The notes under the pieces are model-generated. The model had not been told where the DNA came from. It saw only the letters and a list, made by a program, of their open reading frames with translations, and did not search any database. A stretch of DNA of 37,626 nt from Paraglomus occultum (taxonomy: Eukaryota; Glomeromycota; Glomeromycetes; Paraglomerales; Paraglomeraceae): the NCBI GenBank assembly GCA_910592205.1, contig CAJVPJ010000175.1:1-37626 (forward strand). The letters run 5' to 3'. The translations under genes and the position numbers were made by a program. Shown one piece after another: positions 10,593 to 21,646 of the stretch (its first letter is position 1; every line of letters starts with the position of its first letter).

Positions 10593-12201
10593 CCTCGACA
10601 TATTTTACTCCCGTCTAAACCTGCTTCCTTCTCTCGGTTGTTGTTTCTCTGACTTGATAAACCAATTGCTCTTCTCTCATTCATCGCGCGTCATTTTGCA
10701 ATAGTCTAACTACACAAAGTCGAACGATTGAAGAATAACCCCTGACGTATCGCTTCATTACTACTATCTGTTATGTCTCGAGAAGAAAGTTTGGTTAACT
10801 TTTGGTGTTTATTACAGATGCTCAACTTACAGCTTGATTTTTTCTGTATCGAAATTAATTCTTACAGACTCATTAAAATACGTTTTATATTGTGAGAGCT
10901 AGCTTCTGAAGTGCGGCGTGTGGTTGTGGCCAATTATCTTTTTTTATACAGATTACTTATTCGTTATCCTTGATAACTGTACGTACTACAAAAAATAGTT
11001 TGACCGATCTCTCTATATTATTAATCTACCATTAACAAAAGATGACAAGGAATATCAAAACTTGTTTGCGCAAGCAGATTAGAGAGGCAAGTATTGGTGA
11101 TGCCGTTTTATGAATTAACAGTTTACGATACCCAGCAGCTTAAAAGACATTCCCTAAAGCCAAAAGTGAAGCTTGAAACACAGGACTTCCGAGATAATAT
11201 GACATGCAAAAAAGTAAAAATTGTTTACGTCATTTTATCAAATGTCAATTACAGAAGAGGTTGCATAGAAAACATGAGCAGAAACAAACGCGCGCCAAAT
11301 TTGTGTAATATATTAAGTTAAACATGCGGCTAGAAATATAGACATTCAGTAAAGCTGACAGGATATCGAAAGTTTACTCCTGAAAGAGTGCGTGAGTCAT
11401 CATGATTAATGCGCCTAAAAATACATGGTTTTTTTCTTGTCTAAGATCAATGTTGTACAAATATAGTGGACTGTCGTAATAGTACTGCTGTTGAAAGGAA
11501 GGCCAAACAACTTATCATAATTGATTTAACCGGTGTAAACAAAGATTATCCATATCAGTTTAGATATGCTATACGGTGAAATCTCTTTGCAAAATAATAT
11601 CATATCATTGATTAAAGATTTCGGTTTCTGAAAATTTAAACCGTTATAACGAAAAACGGTATAATAATAAATAGTAGCTGGTATAAACAAGGTTTACTGT
11701 ATTACGATTATCTAACAAATTTTATACTTGTACTCTTATCAATACTAAAACCAACATTCATTGTCATTATTGGTGAAGTACAGGTTCTAGACCGATTCTA
11801 ATTTAGTATGCTTCACAGAGTTACGTACGACCATCTTCTATAGTTGTAGCAAATATATTACAACAATCACGGAAATATATCACCGTGTACAGTTAACAAT
11901 CTATTAATATTAATATAATTATCAGTGTAAAAAAAAGAAGGTCGATTTAGTTGAGACCACTTCGTATATAAACCATTATGGGTAGAATGTTAACCCTTTA
12001 TCTTTTAGAACGTTGAGAACTAATGCATATAAATAGCTCGTTGTTTACTCAAACTGTCCTGTCAGTGTAAAATCTATCATAGTAAAGATTATCACCCCTG
12101 GGATAAATTTATCTTTCCTTATTATTTTCTTTTAAAATGTCACAATAATGATGGCGTTATAATCGCGTAATAGTGTAACAAACACCGGAGTTTGCATATT
12201 C
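10593..12201. other. intergenic between MYB copies B and C
   Basis: Apart from a 5' remnant of a MYB unit (10945-11110) I see no gene. A plus-strand frame at 11094-11321 has no domain and no homologue among the other copies. Confidence 0.45.
10945..11110 (+). pseudogene. 5' remnant of a MYB gene unit (promoter and first exon only)
   Basis: The stretch TTATCCTTGATAACTGTACG followed by CTACAAAA and TTTGACCGATCTCTC matches the upstream region of copies D (14545-14660) and F (32220-32335). An ATG at 11042 starts a 22-residue frame (MTRNIKTCLRKQIREASIG). No MYB repeat follows before copy C, so this looks like a duplicated promoter plus first exon that lost its body. Confidence 0.45.
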
Positions 12202-12209
12202 TATAAATA
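12202..12209 (+). promoter_or_regulatory. TATA box of MYB copy C
   Basis: TATAAATA after CCGGAGTTTGCATATTC, homologous to the block upstream of copy B, about 275 bp before the start codon. Confidence 0.55.
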
Positions 12210-12482
12210 CACAATGATACTACCGAGTATAGTTTAAACTGATTTCAATTCTGGGCGTAGCATTTCTCTCACAATGCATTTTCTTACATTGCCTTTCAAA
12301 ATATTGCCAGTCTTGTTCGCACCTGTGCGCCTATTTGATTCCAGTATCATGCAACCTTAATTAACTGTCATGCTTGGTACCCAGAGGATACGTCATCCAA
12401 GGTCCGTGTTCTTAACGGAAAACCTCAATAAACTATTCTCTTTAACTTGAACCTTGCGTGATTACCGTTTGTCATTGACTAC

Positions 12483-13547
12483 ATGACCGAAGCTTCCGGA
12501 AAAAACTTAGCTCAAAGGTTGGGCCATTCTAAACTTAATCCACCTGAACAGATTAAAAAGCCTGGCTTTTGTAGAATGGTGAATACAACATTCATACAGT
12601 CTTTAGTATCTCCAAGAATTTGTTCTATTTATTTTACTATTTACTGTATTTAGGAAGATGTAGAGAATGCTCATAGTAACGACGAAAACAGTCATCCAAC
12701 AACGGTCTGCGATAGCGGTTATCCGACAGCGGTCTGCGATAGCGGTTATTCGACAGCGGTTTGGGATGGCAGTTATTCAACAACGGTTTGCGATAGCGTT
12801 TACCAGCATAAAAATCATAGGAAGCAGGGACACTGGACCAAAGAGGTAAATGTGATATACAGTATACTTTAGTCATATTCAATAATTTGTCTTATTATTT
12901 TGCTATCGTTATGTTCTTAATGGATAACAGGAAGATGATATACTTTTGGAGATAGTGGAAATATTCGGCCCAGGTAACTGGGAAAAAAAATCTATTTACC
13001 ACCCCACTCGGAACGGCAAACAGATGAGAGAACGATGGATATCTCACTTAAATGGAGGTAAGGTTTGTTTGTTTTTAAATACAAGTTGTTATTCATCATC
13101 CCTCAATAAATTCACTAACGCATTCTTTGTCAAATAGTCAACAAAGGCCCATTCTCTGATAAAGAGATTGATTTGGTTTATCGTCTACATGTCGTAGAAG
13201 GCAAAGGATGGGCTGAAATTGCAAGAGCGCTTGGCAATAACCGTACGGCAAACTCTTGTAAAAACGTTTATTACAATGTTGCCGTCAAGAAATTTAATAG
13301 GCCGAAAATGAAAGGAAACAACAATCCGAGCCCCACCTCGGGTAGATAAACTCTTCGGCAATCATTCATAGCTATTAGTAAATATATCATGGAGCAGCAA
13401 AGCGCGCCGACAGCGTAAGTAATTGCGACATGTACGTATCGGATGTCTTACATTAAGATTAACAAAATACTCTTGAAATTTAGAAAAAATAACTACAGAG
13501 CTTTTTTGGAAACGATTAACGAACAATTTGGGATCAATTCTGAGTGA
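12483..13547 (+). CDS. MYB-like two-repeat protein, copy C (coding minisatellite, internal stop)
   Basis: Exons 12483-12578, 12654-12845, 12931-13057, 13138-13414, 13484-13547. Translation meets TAA at 13347-13349, giving 208 aa. If that codon is ignored, the frame continues through the usual donor (13415) into the last exon and ends at TGA 13545 (252 codons including both stops). The N-terminal region holds four 9-residue repeats (PTAVCDSGY type, residues 47-82). R2-like: EDDILLEIVEIFGPGNWEKK and GKQMRERW. R3-like: VNKGPFSDKEIDLVYR, GKGWAEI, NRTANSCKNVYYNV. The tail after R3 is diverged and lacks a recognisable PKEKMAIEF motif. A 30-bp intron could remove the stop but would be unusually short. 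So it is either a C-terminally truncated functional protein or an early pseudogene. The MYB core is intact. Confidence 0.75.
12696..12803 (+). repeat. 27-bp coding minisatellite, 4 copies, in MYB copy C
   Basis: Four tandem 27-bp units in frame, each encoding (P/S)T(T/A)V(C/W)D(S/G)xY. The first two are nearly identical; the last two carry substitutions. No other copy in the window has it. Confidence 0.93.
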
Positions 13548-14139
13548 TACATGTCAAAAAAAACCCCTCGCAGTAAAGACTGTGTACAGAAATTTATATA
13601 CAAACAAAAACAATCAATCCTATTATTATTATATATACTTGTTTATACTTACCATATTAATATATTGTATAAAAAATATCACATCTTGCATTTAGTTTAT
13701 TTTTTATTCAAAAAATCAACATTAACCACAAAAAACTTTTTCAGATATTATTCATCATGATATCAACAAAATGATCTCAAGTCAATAAACTGTGGCATGT
13801 CTATTTGTCTGCTTTTGTCCATTTATTATTACGCATTGACGCCTACAGTACTATTTTTTGTTTTATTATGATTACATCAATAATTCTCCATCTTATCCTT
13901 CCTCGCGACATTCATAATGCAGTTATATGTAAGCGAGTCTCATCATATCAACTTTATACCACCCCACTAAATCTAACGTTGGATAGCTTTACAAACGGTT
14001 AACTGATCGAAATGTGTACAAACATAATACAAAGTAGTTTTGAAAAAAAAACCCGACTTCAAATAACGCTTTTATTTCTATGGTTTGCAATTTATTGTTG
14101 AATCGAGTCTTGTTTTGTTTGTTAAATTGCAATAAATAC
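13548..14139. other. intergenic spacer
   Basis: Very AT-rich. I see no gene or repeat I can support. Confidence 0.5.
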
Positions 14140-14410
14140 TTAGCTTCGACGTGCGTGCTCAATCCACATACTATATGCGTCGAGAGCCCAATCAGTAGTA
14201 CGAACAGTAACATGCTTAACGGTACGATTCTCTTGCATTCGAAATTGCCGCTCAAAAATTCCACACAACCTCGTTCCCTTGATTTTTGACAACAAGACGT
14301 TCTTGCTTTTTCCTATATCGAATTTAACTCGCACAAGGTGGGGCTGCTGTACTTGTTTCTTCTATCTTTATACATTCATAAAAGGGTAAGCGATACTCTA
14401 GATTAGCCAT
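14140..14410 (-). pseudogene. small hypothetical gene with a one-base frameshift
   Basis: From ATG 14410 the frame reads MANLEYRLPFYECIK and continues about 28 codons. After the C4 run (plus-strand G4 at 14340-14343) the protein-like translation moves to the neighbouring frame and runs to TAA 14142-14140. That part includes VRVKFDIGKSKNVLLSKIKG and ends SMWIEHARRS. The span is 271 nt, one more than 90 codons, so one extra base in the C run explains it. An alternative is that the second half is an exon with acceptor GATAG at about 14360. It is charged and soluble, with no signal peptide and no family I recognise. It lies head-to-head with MYB copy D. Confidence 0.45.
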
Positions 14411-14524
14411 TGTAGTCTATGCTCATTCAAATCTAAGCACACAACACTGCCAATAGCAGAAAGAAAGAAACTCTGAGTCGATTTGTCTTGTTCGTAGATG
14501 CAAACTCGTGTAATTATGACAAAC

Positions 14525-14681
14525 CGCTTCGGGTATACTCTTTTCCTATACGGGTTACCTTATTTGTTATCCTTGAGTTACTGTACGCTACAAAAATGAA
14601 TACATTAGAAAGCTTTTAAAAGCAAGATTAGCGTTTGACCAATCTCTCGTATCTTTAATCTTATCTTTAGGATTGACAGCA
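14525..14681 (+). promoter_or_regulatory. conserved upstream block of MYB copy D
   Basis: This block (ACCGCTTCGGG to the ATG) aligns with 32184-32361 upstream of copy F and partly with 10945-11041. Shared pieces include TTGAGTTACT and TTTGACCAATCTCTCG. It is presumably a promoter and 5' leader copied with the gene. No clear TATA box is seen in it. Confidence 0.5.
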
Positions 14682-15640
14682 ATGTCGAAATATATTCCTA
14701 AAGAGAAATGCGCTCGGAAAAAGCCACCAATGGTTCCTAAAGACTTGTGTAAACTGGTAAATACATACGTTCGTATATTCTTTGGTCTTCAAAGAATTTG
14801 TTTTATTTAATGAGTTGCTATTATAGGAGGCTGTAGTAGTAGATGACGTTTGCGCATACAATTCGGCAACGGTTTCAGACAAGCTTGAGAAATATCAAAA
14901 ATTAAAAATCGGACACTGGACTCCTGAGGTAAATGTGATATGCGATATACTTTGGAGCTTTATTCAACGTTTCAATGTCGTATTCATTTTACTATCGTTA
15001 TACAGGAAGATAAAATACTTTTGGAAATAGTGAAAACGTACGGCCCACATAACTGGTACAAGATCTCTATTTACCATCCTACTCGGACCAGCAAGCAAAT
15101 GAGAGAACGATGGCTGTCTCACTTAAGAGGGGGTAAAGATTTTAACATACAAGCTGTTTACTATTACGCCATCATCGTCAATTAATTCACTAACGTACCT
15201 TCTTATCAACGTAGTCAATAAAACACAATTCGCAGATAAAGAAGTTGCTGCTGTTTATGATATGCATGACATAGAAAAGAAAGGATGGGCTGACATTGCA
15301 AAACTAGTTACTGCTGTTTATTATACGCATGACATAGAAAAAAAAGAACAGGTCGACATTGCAAAACTACTTGGCATCAACCGTACGCCAAACTCGTGTA
15401 AAAACAGTTATCACAATATGAGGCACAAGAAACTTTACAGTTGTCCAAAAGCTGCTAACGAATATAAAGCTTTTCAACACTCGCGACAGACTGTTCACCG
15501 TAAGTTTTACAGACGTTATTTGTATCAAAATTTTTAGCAACATTTACTAACAAATCTTGCTTAAATATTCACAGAGCCAAGAAAAAATGGCAATTGAATT
15601 TCTTATAACAGTGATTAATGTCAAAATGTTGTTAGATTAA
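14682..15640 (+). CDS. MYB-like two-repeat protein, copy D (internal duplication, damaged 3' end)
   Basis: Exons 14682-14756, 14827-14928, 15006-15132, then 15215 onward. Unspliced reading stops at TAG 15535-15537 (208 aa). N-terminus: CARKKPPMVPKDLCKL, then DDVCAYNSATVSDKLEK and GHWTPE. R2-like: EDKILLEIVKTYGPHNWYKI and KQMRERW. R3-like repeat: the stretch from AVYDMHDIEKKGWADIAKL is duplicated in tandem with changes, enlarging the repeat by 21 residues. Relative to A and B, exon 4 has lost bases around 15475-15490, shifting the frame before the donor at 15500. The last exon (15577-15640, QEKMAIEFLITVIN to TAA) is open but no longer joined in phase. The product would therefore have a substitute C-terminus. 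Function is doubtful. Confidence 0.65.
15244..15369 (+). repeat. 63-bp tandem duplication inside MYB copy D
   Basis: Units 15244-15306 and 15307-15369, in frame (21 residues each, from VAAVYDMHDIEKK and VTAVYYTHDIEKK). The second unit has lost the KKGWADI tryptophan (KKEQVDI). Confidence 0.92.
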
Positions 15641-16262
15641 AATATAAATATTAAAGGAGAAAGCAAAAGAAGAAAAGTTTATTTTTTTCTGCAGTGCCTT
15701 TTATGGTAAATATTCAAACGTGCATTCTAAAAAATTTATGTTATTCAATATTTTATTGTTCAGTATTAATCCCTCTTGGGATTAAAAGCCCTTTGTTTGT
15801 TACTTCAATGACTTTTAACCAATAAAATGTACCACCAATAAATGTTTATGACATTGGGTATGTGAAGTTTCTATTGTTATTGAGTAATGGACAAACAACC
15901 AGGGTTGTGACTTAATCATCTTAAGAGTTGCCATTTAAAATATAGACATTCAATAAATCCTAACAATGACAGAAATTTTTTCTGAAAGAGTGAGAATTGT
16001 CAAGTTTAACACACTTAAAAAATACATTTTTTAATCAAAGTTTTTGCATGTCAAAATTAATGTTATAACTAGTGTTAACACAGCATGTGCTATTATTACT
16101 ATAATGCCACAGGCTGTGTCATTAACTATTGCCTATGATGTTTAATAACTTCCTTGGCACATTTATTATTATAATAGCCTCCAATATAATGCTATTATTA
16201 CAAGTTCTTATCAACTGTATTACATATTTTCCCTGCCAATTCCACTTTGTAGCAATATCAAG
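15641..16262. other. 3' flank of MYB copy D and of the BTB gene
   Basis: About 15680-16070 resembles the 3' flank of copy A (about 7930-8370). No gene is seen. The two gene tails converge here. Confidence 0.55.
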
Positions 16263-16348
16263 TTAATTCTGTGCACCAACAACTCCTTGTTCAGCAGCTT
16301 TTTTGATGTAGTTCAACTGCCATTTCATAATTTTTCTCTACTCCAATT
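16263..16348 (-). pseudogene. frameshifted last Sel1 repeat of the BTB gene
   Basis: Immediately after the stop at 16349 the minus strand still encodes a Sel1 repeat, but in shifted frames: EIGVEKNYEMAVELHQK, then AAEQGVVGAQN and a TAA at 16265-16263. Two extra A residues, each in an A run, account for the shifts. The ancestral protein was about 28 residues longer. Confidence 0.75.
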
Positions 16349-18275
16349 TCATTTCTGATAGTAAATACTAAGGTTATATTGTGCAGTAGCATTTCCTTGT
16401 TCAACTGCTTTTTCATATAGTTCAACTGCCTTTTTAGCATCTTTCTCTACTCCCATTCCATGTAAATAACAATAGCCAAGGTTATTTTGTGCAGAAGCAT
16501 GCCCTTGTTCAACTGCTTTTTCATATAGTTCAACTGCCTTCTTAGCATCTTCCTCTACTCCAATTCCATATTGATAACAATAGCCAAGGTTATATTGTGC
16601 AGTAGCAGCATTTTCTTGTTTAACTGCTTTTTCATATAGTTCAACTGCCTTTTTAGCATCTTCCTCTACTCCAACTCCATATTGATAACAATGGCCAAGG
16701 CTATTTTGTGCAGCAGCATTTCCTTGTTCAACTGCTTTTTTATATAGTTCAACTGCCTTCTTATCATCTTTCTCTACTCCTATTCCTCGTTGATAACAAT
16801 AGCCAAGGCTATTTTGTGCAGAAGCATGCCCTTGTTCAACTGCTTTTTCATATAGTTCAACTGCCTTTTTGGTGTCTTTCTCTACTCCAATTCCATATTG
16901 ATAGCAATGGGCAAGGTTATTCTGTGCAGCAGCATTTCCTTGTTCAGCAGCTTTTTGATACAATTCAACTGCACTTTGTAAATCTCTTTCTACCCCAGTT
17001 CCATACTGATAACACATACCAAGACTAAATTGTGCTTGGGTATGTCTCTGTTCAGCAGCCTGTTGGTATAATTCAAAAGCTTTTTCAGCATCTTTCTCTA
17101 CTCCGATTCCATGTTGATGGCAATAACCAAGATTATATTGTGCAGAAGCATTTCCTTGTTCAACTGCTTGTTTGTATAATCTGACAGCCTTTTTAATGTT
17201 TCTTTTTACCCCAATTTCAACTTCATAGAAATTATGCTGTCCTTGTTTGCTGTTAATGGCAACCAAATCAATATTACATTTTTGGCCTGTCCTTGGCAAT
17301 AGAATTGTAGTCTTTGGAATATAATCTTTTTTCATTTGATAACTCAGTATATCACGACGCAATTTTCTTGGCAATAAATCATCAAATGGAAGAGTCCTTT
17401 CAGGGGACATGTTAAAAAATCTAATGTGTGGTATACAATCTGCTATAATATCTTTCACTGTGTTGATGTCATGGGATGACCAACTATCTAGATCATCTAC
17501 ATCTTCAAATTCTAATCCAGGTACTTGCTTAGTGGCCCATTGCACAACTGACACCCAAATATCATCTTCTTCCATGCTGAGGTCATCATTCTTGAGAAGA
17601 TTGATCAATGTCTCCTTTGGTAAAGCTGCAAAAACATTTGATTTAAATACACTATCTGGGTGTGAGACCATAATTCGATCACAATAACCCAGAAGTTCAT
17701 TCAAATAATTCAAAGAAGCCATAGAGAGAGCATGCTTATGAACTGTAACAATATTCTGTTGAATCCATTCCTTTTGTTCCTTGATCAAATAGACTTCAAT
17801 TGCAGTAAGAAGATCATGTAGTTCAAACTTGCTAGCTCCATCCAGAAGATTAATCCAACCTGCATTTTTGCATGACTCATAGAAAATTTGCCCAGTATAG
17901 ATAAACCTACAGAATCGATTTTTGTATTAAGTTGCAGTTAGTTTTAATGTTGCTACAATAAGCATGATTTGACAACATTAATATGTTATCCGTATGTCTT
18001 AATCTGATTTACCTAAGCAAAATTTCGAAAACATCAGGTGACACATCTTCGAATGTCATAGCGACCTTTTGAATCTCTTTAGACGTCTCCGTATTCCCGG
18101 TTAAGATGTTCTTAAAGAACGGATTTCGTGTACACAATACCAGCGTATGAACGAAAAATATTTTGTTATTTGGTTCCTTTCCAACATAAATTGAAACATC
18201 CGCATAATCCCCGCTTTCGTAAAGCCTCTGATAGTCTGACAAAAGGCCTGAGGATAAATCAACTATGATACTCAT
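16349..18275 (-). CDS. BTB-BACK-Sel1 repeat protein, copy 1
   Basis: Exon 1 18275-18013, intron 18012-17907 (106 bp, GT..AG), exon 2 17906-16349; 606 aa. The BTB/POZ fold spans about residues 20-125 (DYADVSIYVG, then FVHTLVLCTRNPFF, then DVFEILLR joined across the intron to the FIYTGQI strand). A BACK-type helical domain follows (about 130-240), with the IPHIRFFNMSP signature and PRKLRRDILSYQMKKD typical of fungal BTB-BACK proteins. About eight Sel1 repeats run from about 321 to the end (KAVELYEKAVEQG, AQNSLGYCYQ). BTB-BACK proteins commonly act as CUL3 ubiquitin-ligase adaptors. Here Sel1 repeats would be the partner-binding module in place of Kelch or TLDc. One repeat carries an extra codon (NAATAQ). 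The C-terminus is shortened by a frameshift. Confidence 0.9.
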
Positions 18276-19064
18276 TTTGCGTGTGTGTGTGTGTGCAAAG
18301 TGTAAATCGCATAGTCATTGATCTCGGATATCGATTTTTGTAGATCGTCTGTGTGACATCATTATTCATCGGTTGCCCAATTACAATCGGTTCTGCAACG
18401 GCAAAGCATTGTTTTCAACTAAACCAAAACCTGCACTATAAATTTGCTATACGTATGTTAAACAAAATGATTTTCTAGTTAGATAACAAATATTTAATAG
18501 ACGTAAGCGAAGTGGGTGAGATTTTGGGAGAATGTAATGGGCGATATTGACAACTACAACGCACCATGCATGGGATGCCATATCATAAATTTTATCACGT
18601 CTCGAAAAGAAGATAAACATTTTAGCACCGGTACACTCTTACCTCTTGGAGATTTGCCCGAAAGTAACTTTGGGGCTTCGGTCTTCATCTCAGTAATCAG
18701 GAATATTTTTATAAGTGTATAAGAAACAGTTGCAGGAATGAAACTATATGCTGACACAATGAAGTTCGTTTAAAATGTCAACACCATTCATTTTTTTAAT
18801 TTAGAGACTCAAACTTTTTTAAATTTGCGATTTATTTTACATCTATGCGGACGTATTCGAGATTTACCCAGGCTTTCAGTCAAATGCGATGCGCTTCCTA
18901 GTGAAATGTTGAGTTAACAAGATTCCGAATAGGTTACTTATAGTTACTGTTGTTTTTTTATAGGGGGTAAATTATTTGAATGGGTAAGAAATCTAAAAGA
19001 CATTGTTTACCAATTGTTTCCGATACAATTATCTATATCTTGTGTTGTGGGCCGTAAGCTGTAT
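18276..19064. other. 5' flank of BTB copy 1
   Basis: Leader with a GT repeat, then non-coding AT-rich DNA. Short open frames on both strands (around 18516-18757) overlap each other and show no domain. Confidence 0.5.
18281..18295. repeat. (GT)7 microsatellite in the BTB copy 1 leader
   Basis: Seven GT units plus one G, five bases upstream of the start codon of the minus-strand BTB gene. Confidence 0.9.
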
Positions 19065-19190
19065 GGGAGGCATTCATTTCACCGACAAACAATCATTTCG
19101 CCGACAAAAACTACCAAAAAAGGTTAATTTCAAAATAATGCTGGCGAAAATTTGTCGGTGAAATGATTGTCAGTGAAATGAGCCAGACCC
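19065..19190. mobile_element. MITE-like inverted-repeat element, copy 1
   Basis: Two direct CATTTCNCCGACAAA motifs on the left are mirrored by two inverted ones on the right (TTTGTCGGTGAAATG, TGTCAGTGAAATG) around a core containing TTTCAAAATAAT. The ends (GGGAGG..., ...GAGCCAGACCC) match those of the element at 30742-30888 (GGGAGC..., ...GAACCGGACCC), so they are one family. I see no clean target duplication here. Confidence 0.7.
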
Positions 19191-21646
19191 CAAATACGTG
19201 AGTCCTGCAGACGATAATGAGGTCGTCAAATTCTGATATTAACATACATTATTTTATACTTCAGTTCTAATTTGATTGAGAGTCTATACCGTTCACACGA
19301 TCTTCTGTGAACAGAAAAGTCGCCACATTTTAGTCACAAGCACGAAAGATGCAGAATAGCGGTCATGAAGGAAAGACTATATCAGACTGTGAATGGTCCA
19401 GTTTCAGAATCAAATTCTTACGTTTCTGTAACTAATCTTTAATTTGTACCTATTTTTGCCTGGTATTTGAAATTATTTTTTGCATGATTGAAGATCGCTG
19501 TTTTCGCGACGAATATAACTAATTGATGACGGATGATTTCTTTGAGAGTCGTCTGCCGTGCATCTTATTTGATCACTATGTCCAGGCTTCTGTAACATAT
19601 AGGATAAAAGCCCGTTGTCATGATAAGTGAGAGTATGAATGTGGCCGTAGATAGATCTAAACGACGACCTCTGCAAAAGTTCTGCTTCATTGAAGCGTCT
19701 AATGGATGGGATTTTGGTGCTAGGTTTTCAATTATAAAATGGAATAAGCGCACAAACACACCGTTACATTTACCTTCGATGGTCTTGCTTGGTGACTGTG
19801 AACGTACAGTATGCTATATTTGAAATTACAAAATTGTCGCAGCGGACCGAGTACTATTACAGTATTACTTTTGTATTGAATACATTTTTAGGGGTGTAAC
19901 TGTATGTTAGTGAGGCGAGTTGTATCCATTTTTGTGTCAAAATTCTGACTTTTTCAAAGAATTGGCTTTAACCAATAAACAAGAACTGACCGCTTTGCCT
20001 CTTATCTGACTTGGGGACTTGCATTTTCTCTCATTTGTATATCTGAGCTTTAGTAGCAATCCGCATCGGTGTTCACGACTTGTCAAAAGATATACTCTTA
20101 TATGTATTGGTTTAATTTTAAATATTAATCTCTGCTCTGTTCAGGCAAGCTCTACAGACGCGGTAAATTTTGCTGCGATTGCGTGTGTTATTGGATACCC
20201 TTTAGGTTAAAGTGTTAAACGAAAGGGGTCTGTATAAAATCGTAGTGTGGCATCGTAGATTAAGTTTTTTTGCCCGAATAACGACTTAATATTAAACAGG
20301 ACGGCCAATCATATTACGAAGATCAGAAACCATTCAATATAGCGATAATTTGGCTTGAACAAGCAGTTTGTTGAGGAAAAATTTTGTCGCAAAACATATA
20401 TGGCGTTTGCGATTTTGTGGACTGATATTTCTTCACTCGCGCTTTTTTGAAAGTTATCACCCTTCGTTTGGCGTCAATAGTTAATATTACAGGATTAGCC
20501 TTCAATAAACAGCCGTCATTGTCTTGCTTTTCTGTGAAAAGGTTTGTGTTTCAGCAAATGACGCGAACGTGCACTGTTTATATGATCATGTCACGGTCAC
20601 CCCCCTCCCTCTTTTTTTTTGCCATTGGTTCGTTGTCTTAGAAAATTAATATTGCCCACTTTGATTGTGCAAAGTGATAACAAATTACGGATTTTAGTAA
20701 CTTTTCCTTTCAAGTGCTGTTATTTTGCACTTTAAAACTAAATAGACGTATTACTTTTCGTCATAAGCACTTATTGTATAAAGATATTTACACCTGCTAC
20801 GTTACTCTTGAAAGAAACTCATAAGATTTGGCATTGTTTATATAACATTATTAATATTTCATTGGAACATTCGTTACTCCTGCGGAGTTATTGCATGCAG
20901 AATGTTGTTTTGGCACTTTATTTATCTATCTGCTTAATGGGTTATAATGACGATTGATGATTGGTCAATCATTTGCAATGTAGTGTTAGATATTGTAAAC
21001 ATTTTAAATGCTCCTATGTTTGAGATACGCTTCGCAGAGTTTGTGTTAGTTTGGTATCTGTTGTCTGGGAAATTTTAAGGTTGAAAAAATGGTTCATTGT
21101 TGGAATGTTTGTAATGGAGGTAGCATTTTGTTTAATGTGTTTGTTCTAGTTCGCATGGTAGAAGTAATGATTATACAAAGATAACGGTAGCTTTGTTTTA
21201 ATTGTAAGTTGTATCCAAAGTCTGTTCGAATGTATTAATTGTTAAGTTAATGAATGTATCGTTGGAATTATATTATGCGCGATCTGTTTATCGATTCCAT
21301 TTACTATCTTCTCATGTTAAGTAATGAAGCAAGTCTAGGCAACAAATGCTTCCAATGTATGAATGAAATGTAATGTGTGAGTGTACGGTTAAAGGATTGA
21401 ATAGCTTGTGGAGGAGTTGCTTACGTGTGGGTGGTAATTGTTCTTGGAAAGGATCGGTAAAATATTTGTATGCAAAAGAGAATAAATTCAGACATTTTCA
21501 ATGACCGACATGTTGGCAAAATGTTATAAATTTAAATGGTTTATATTCAAGTCATTTTGCGATAAAGAATATTCCGCATTGATGATAGTTATTGGTTAAT
21601 TATGTTGATTAATACCACGTATACAGATTACGATAACGAACCCATT
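19191..21646. other. gene-poor interval
   Basis: No supported gene. Several 60-70 codon frames on both strands (for example 20019-20210, with a hydrophobic start) have no paralogue, domain or splice context. Confidence 0.45.

Noticed and set aside
11094-11321. 75-codon plus-strand frame between MYB copies B and C
   Set aside because: No homology to any MYB copy; starts within a degraded unit.
12637-12882. Minus-strand 81-codon repetitive Arg/Pro-rich frame
   Set aside because: Antisense of the coding minisatellite in MYB copy C.
16708-17028. Plus-strand 106-codon frame
   Set aside because: Antisense shadow of the Sel1 array of BTB copy 1.
20019-20210. 63-codon frame with a hydrophobic, signal-like start
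   Set aside because: No paralogue, no downstream domain, and many similar chance frames in this region.
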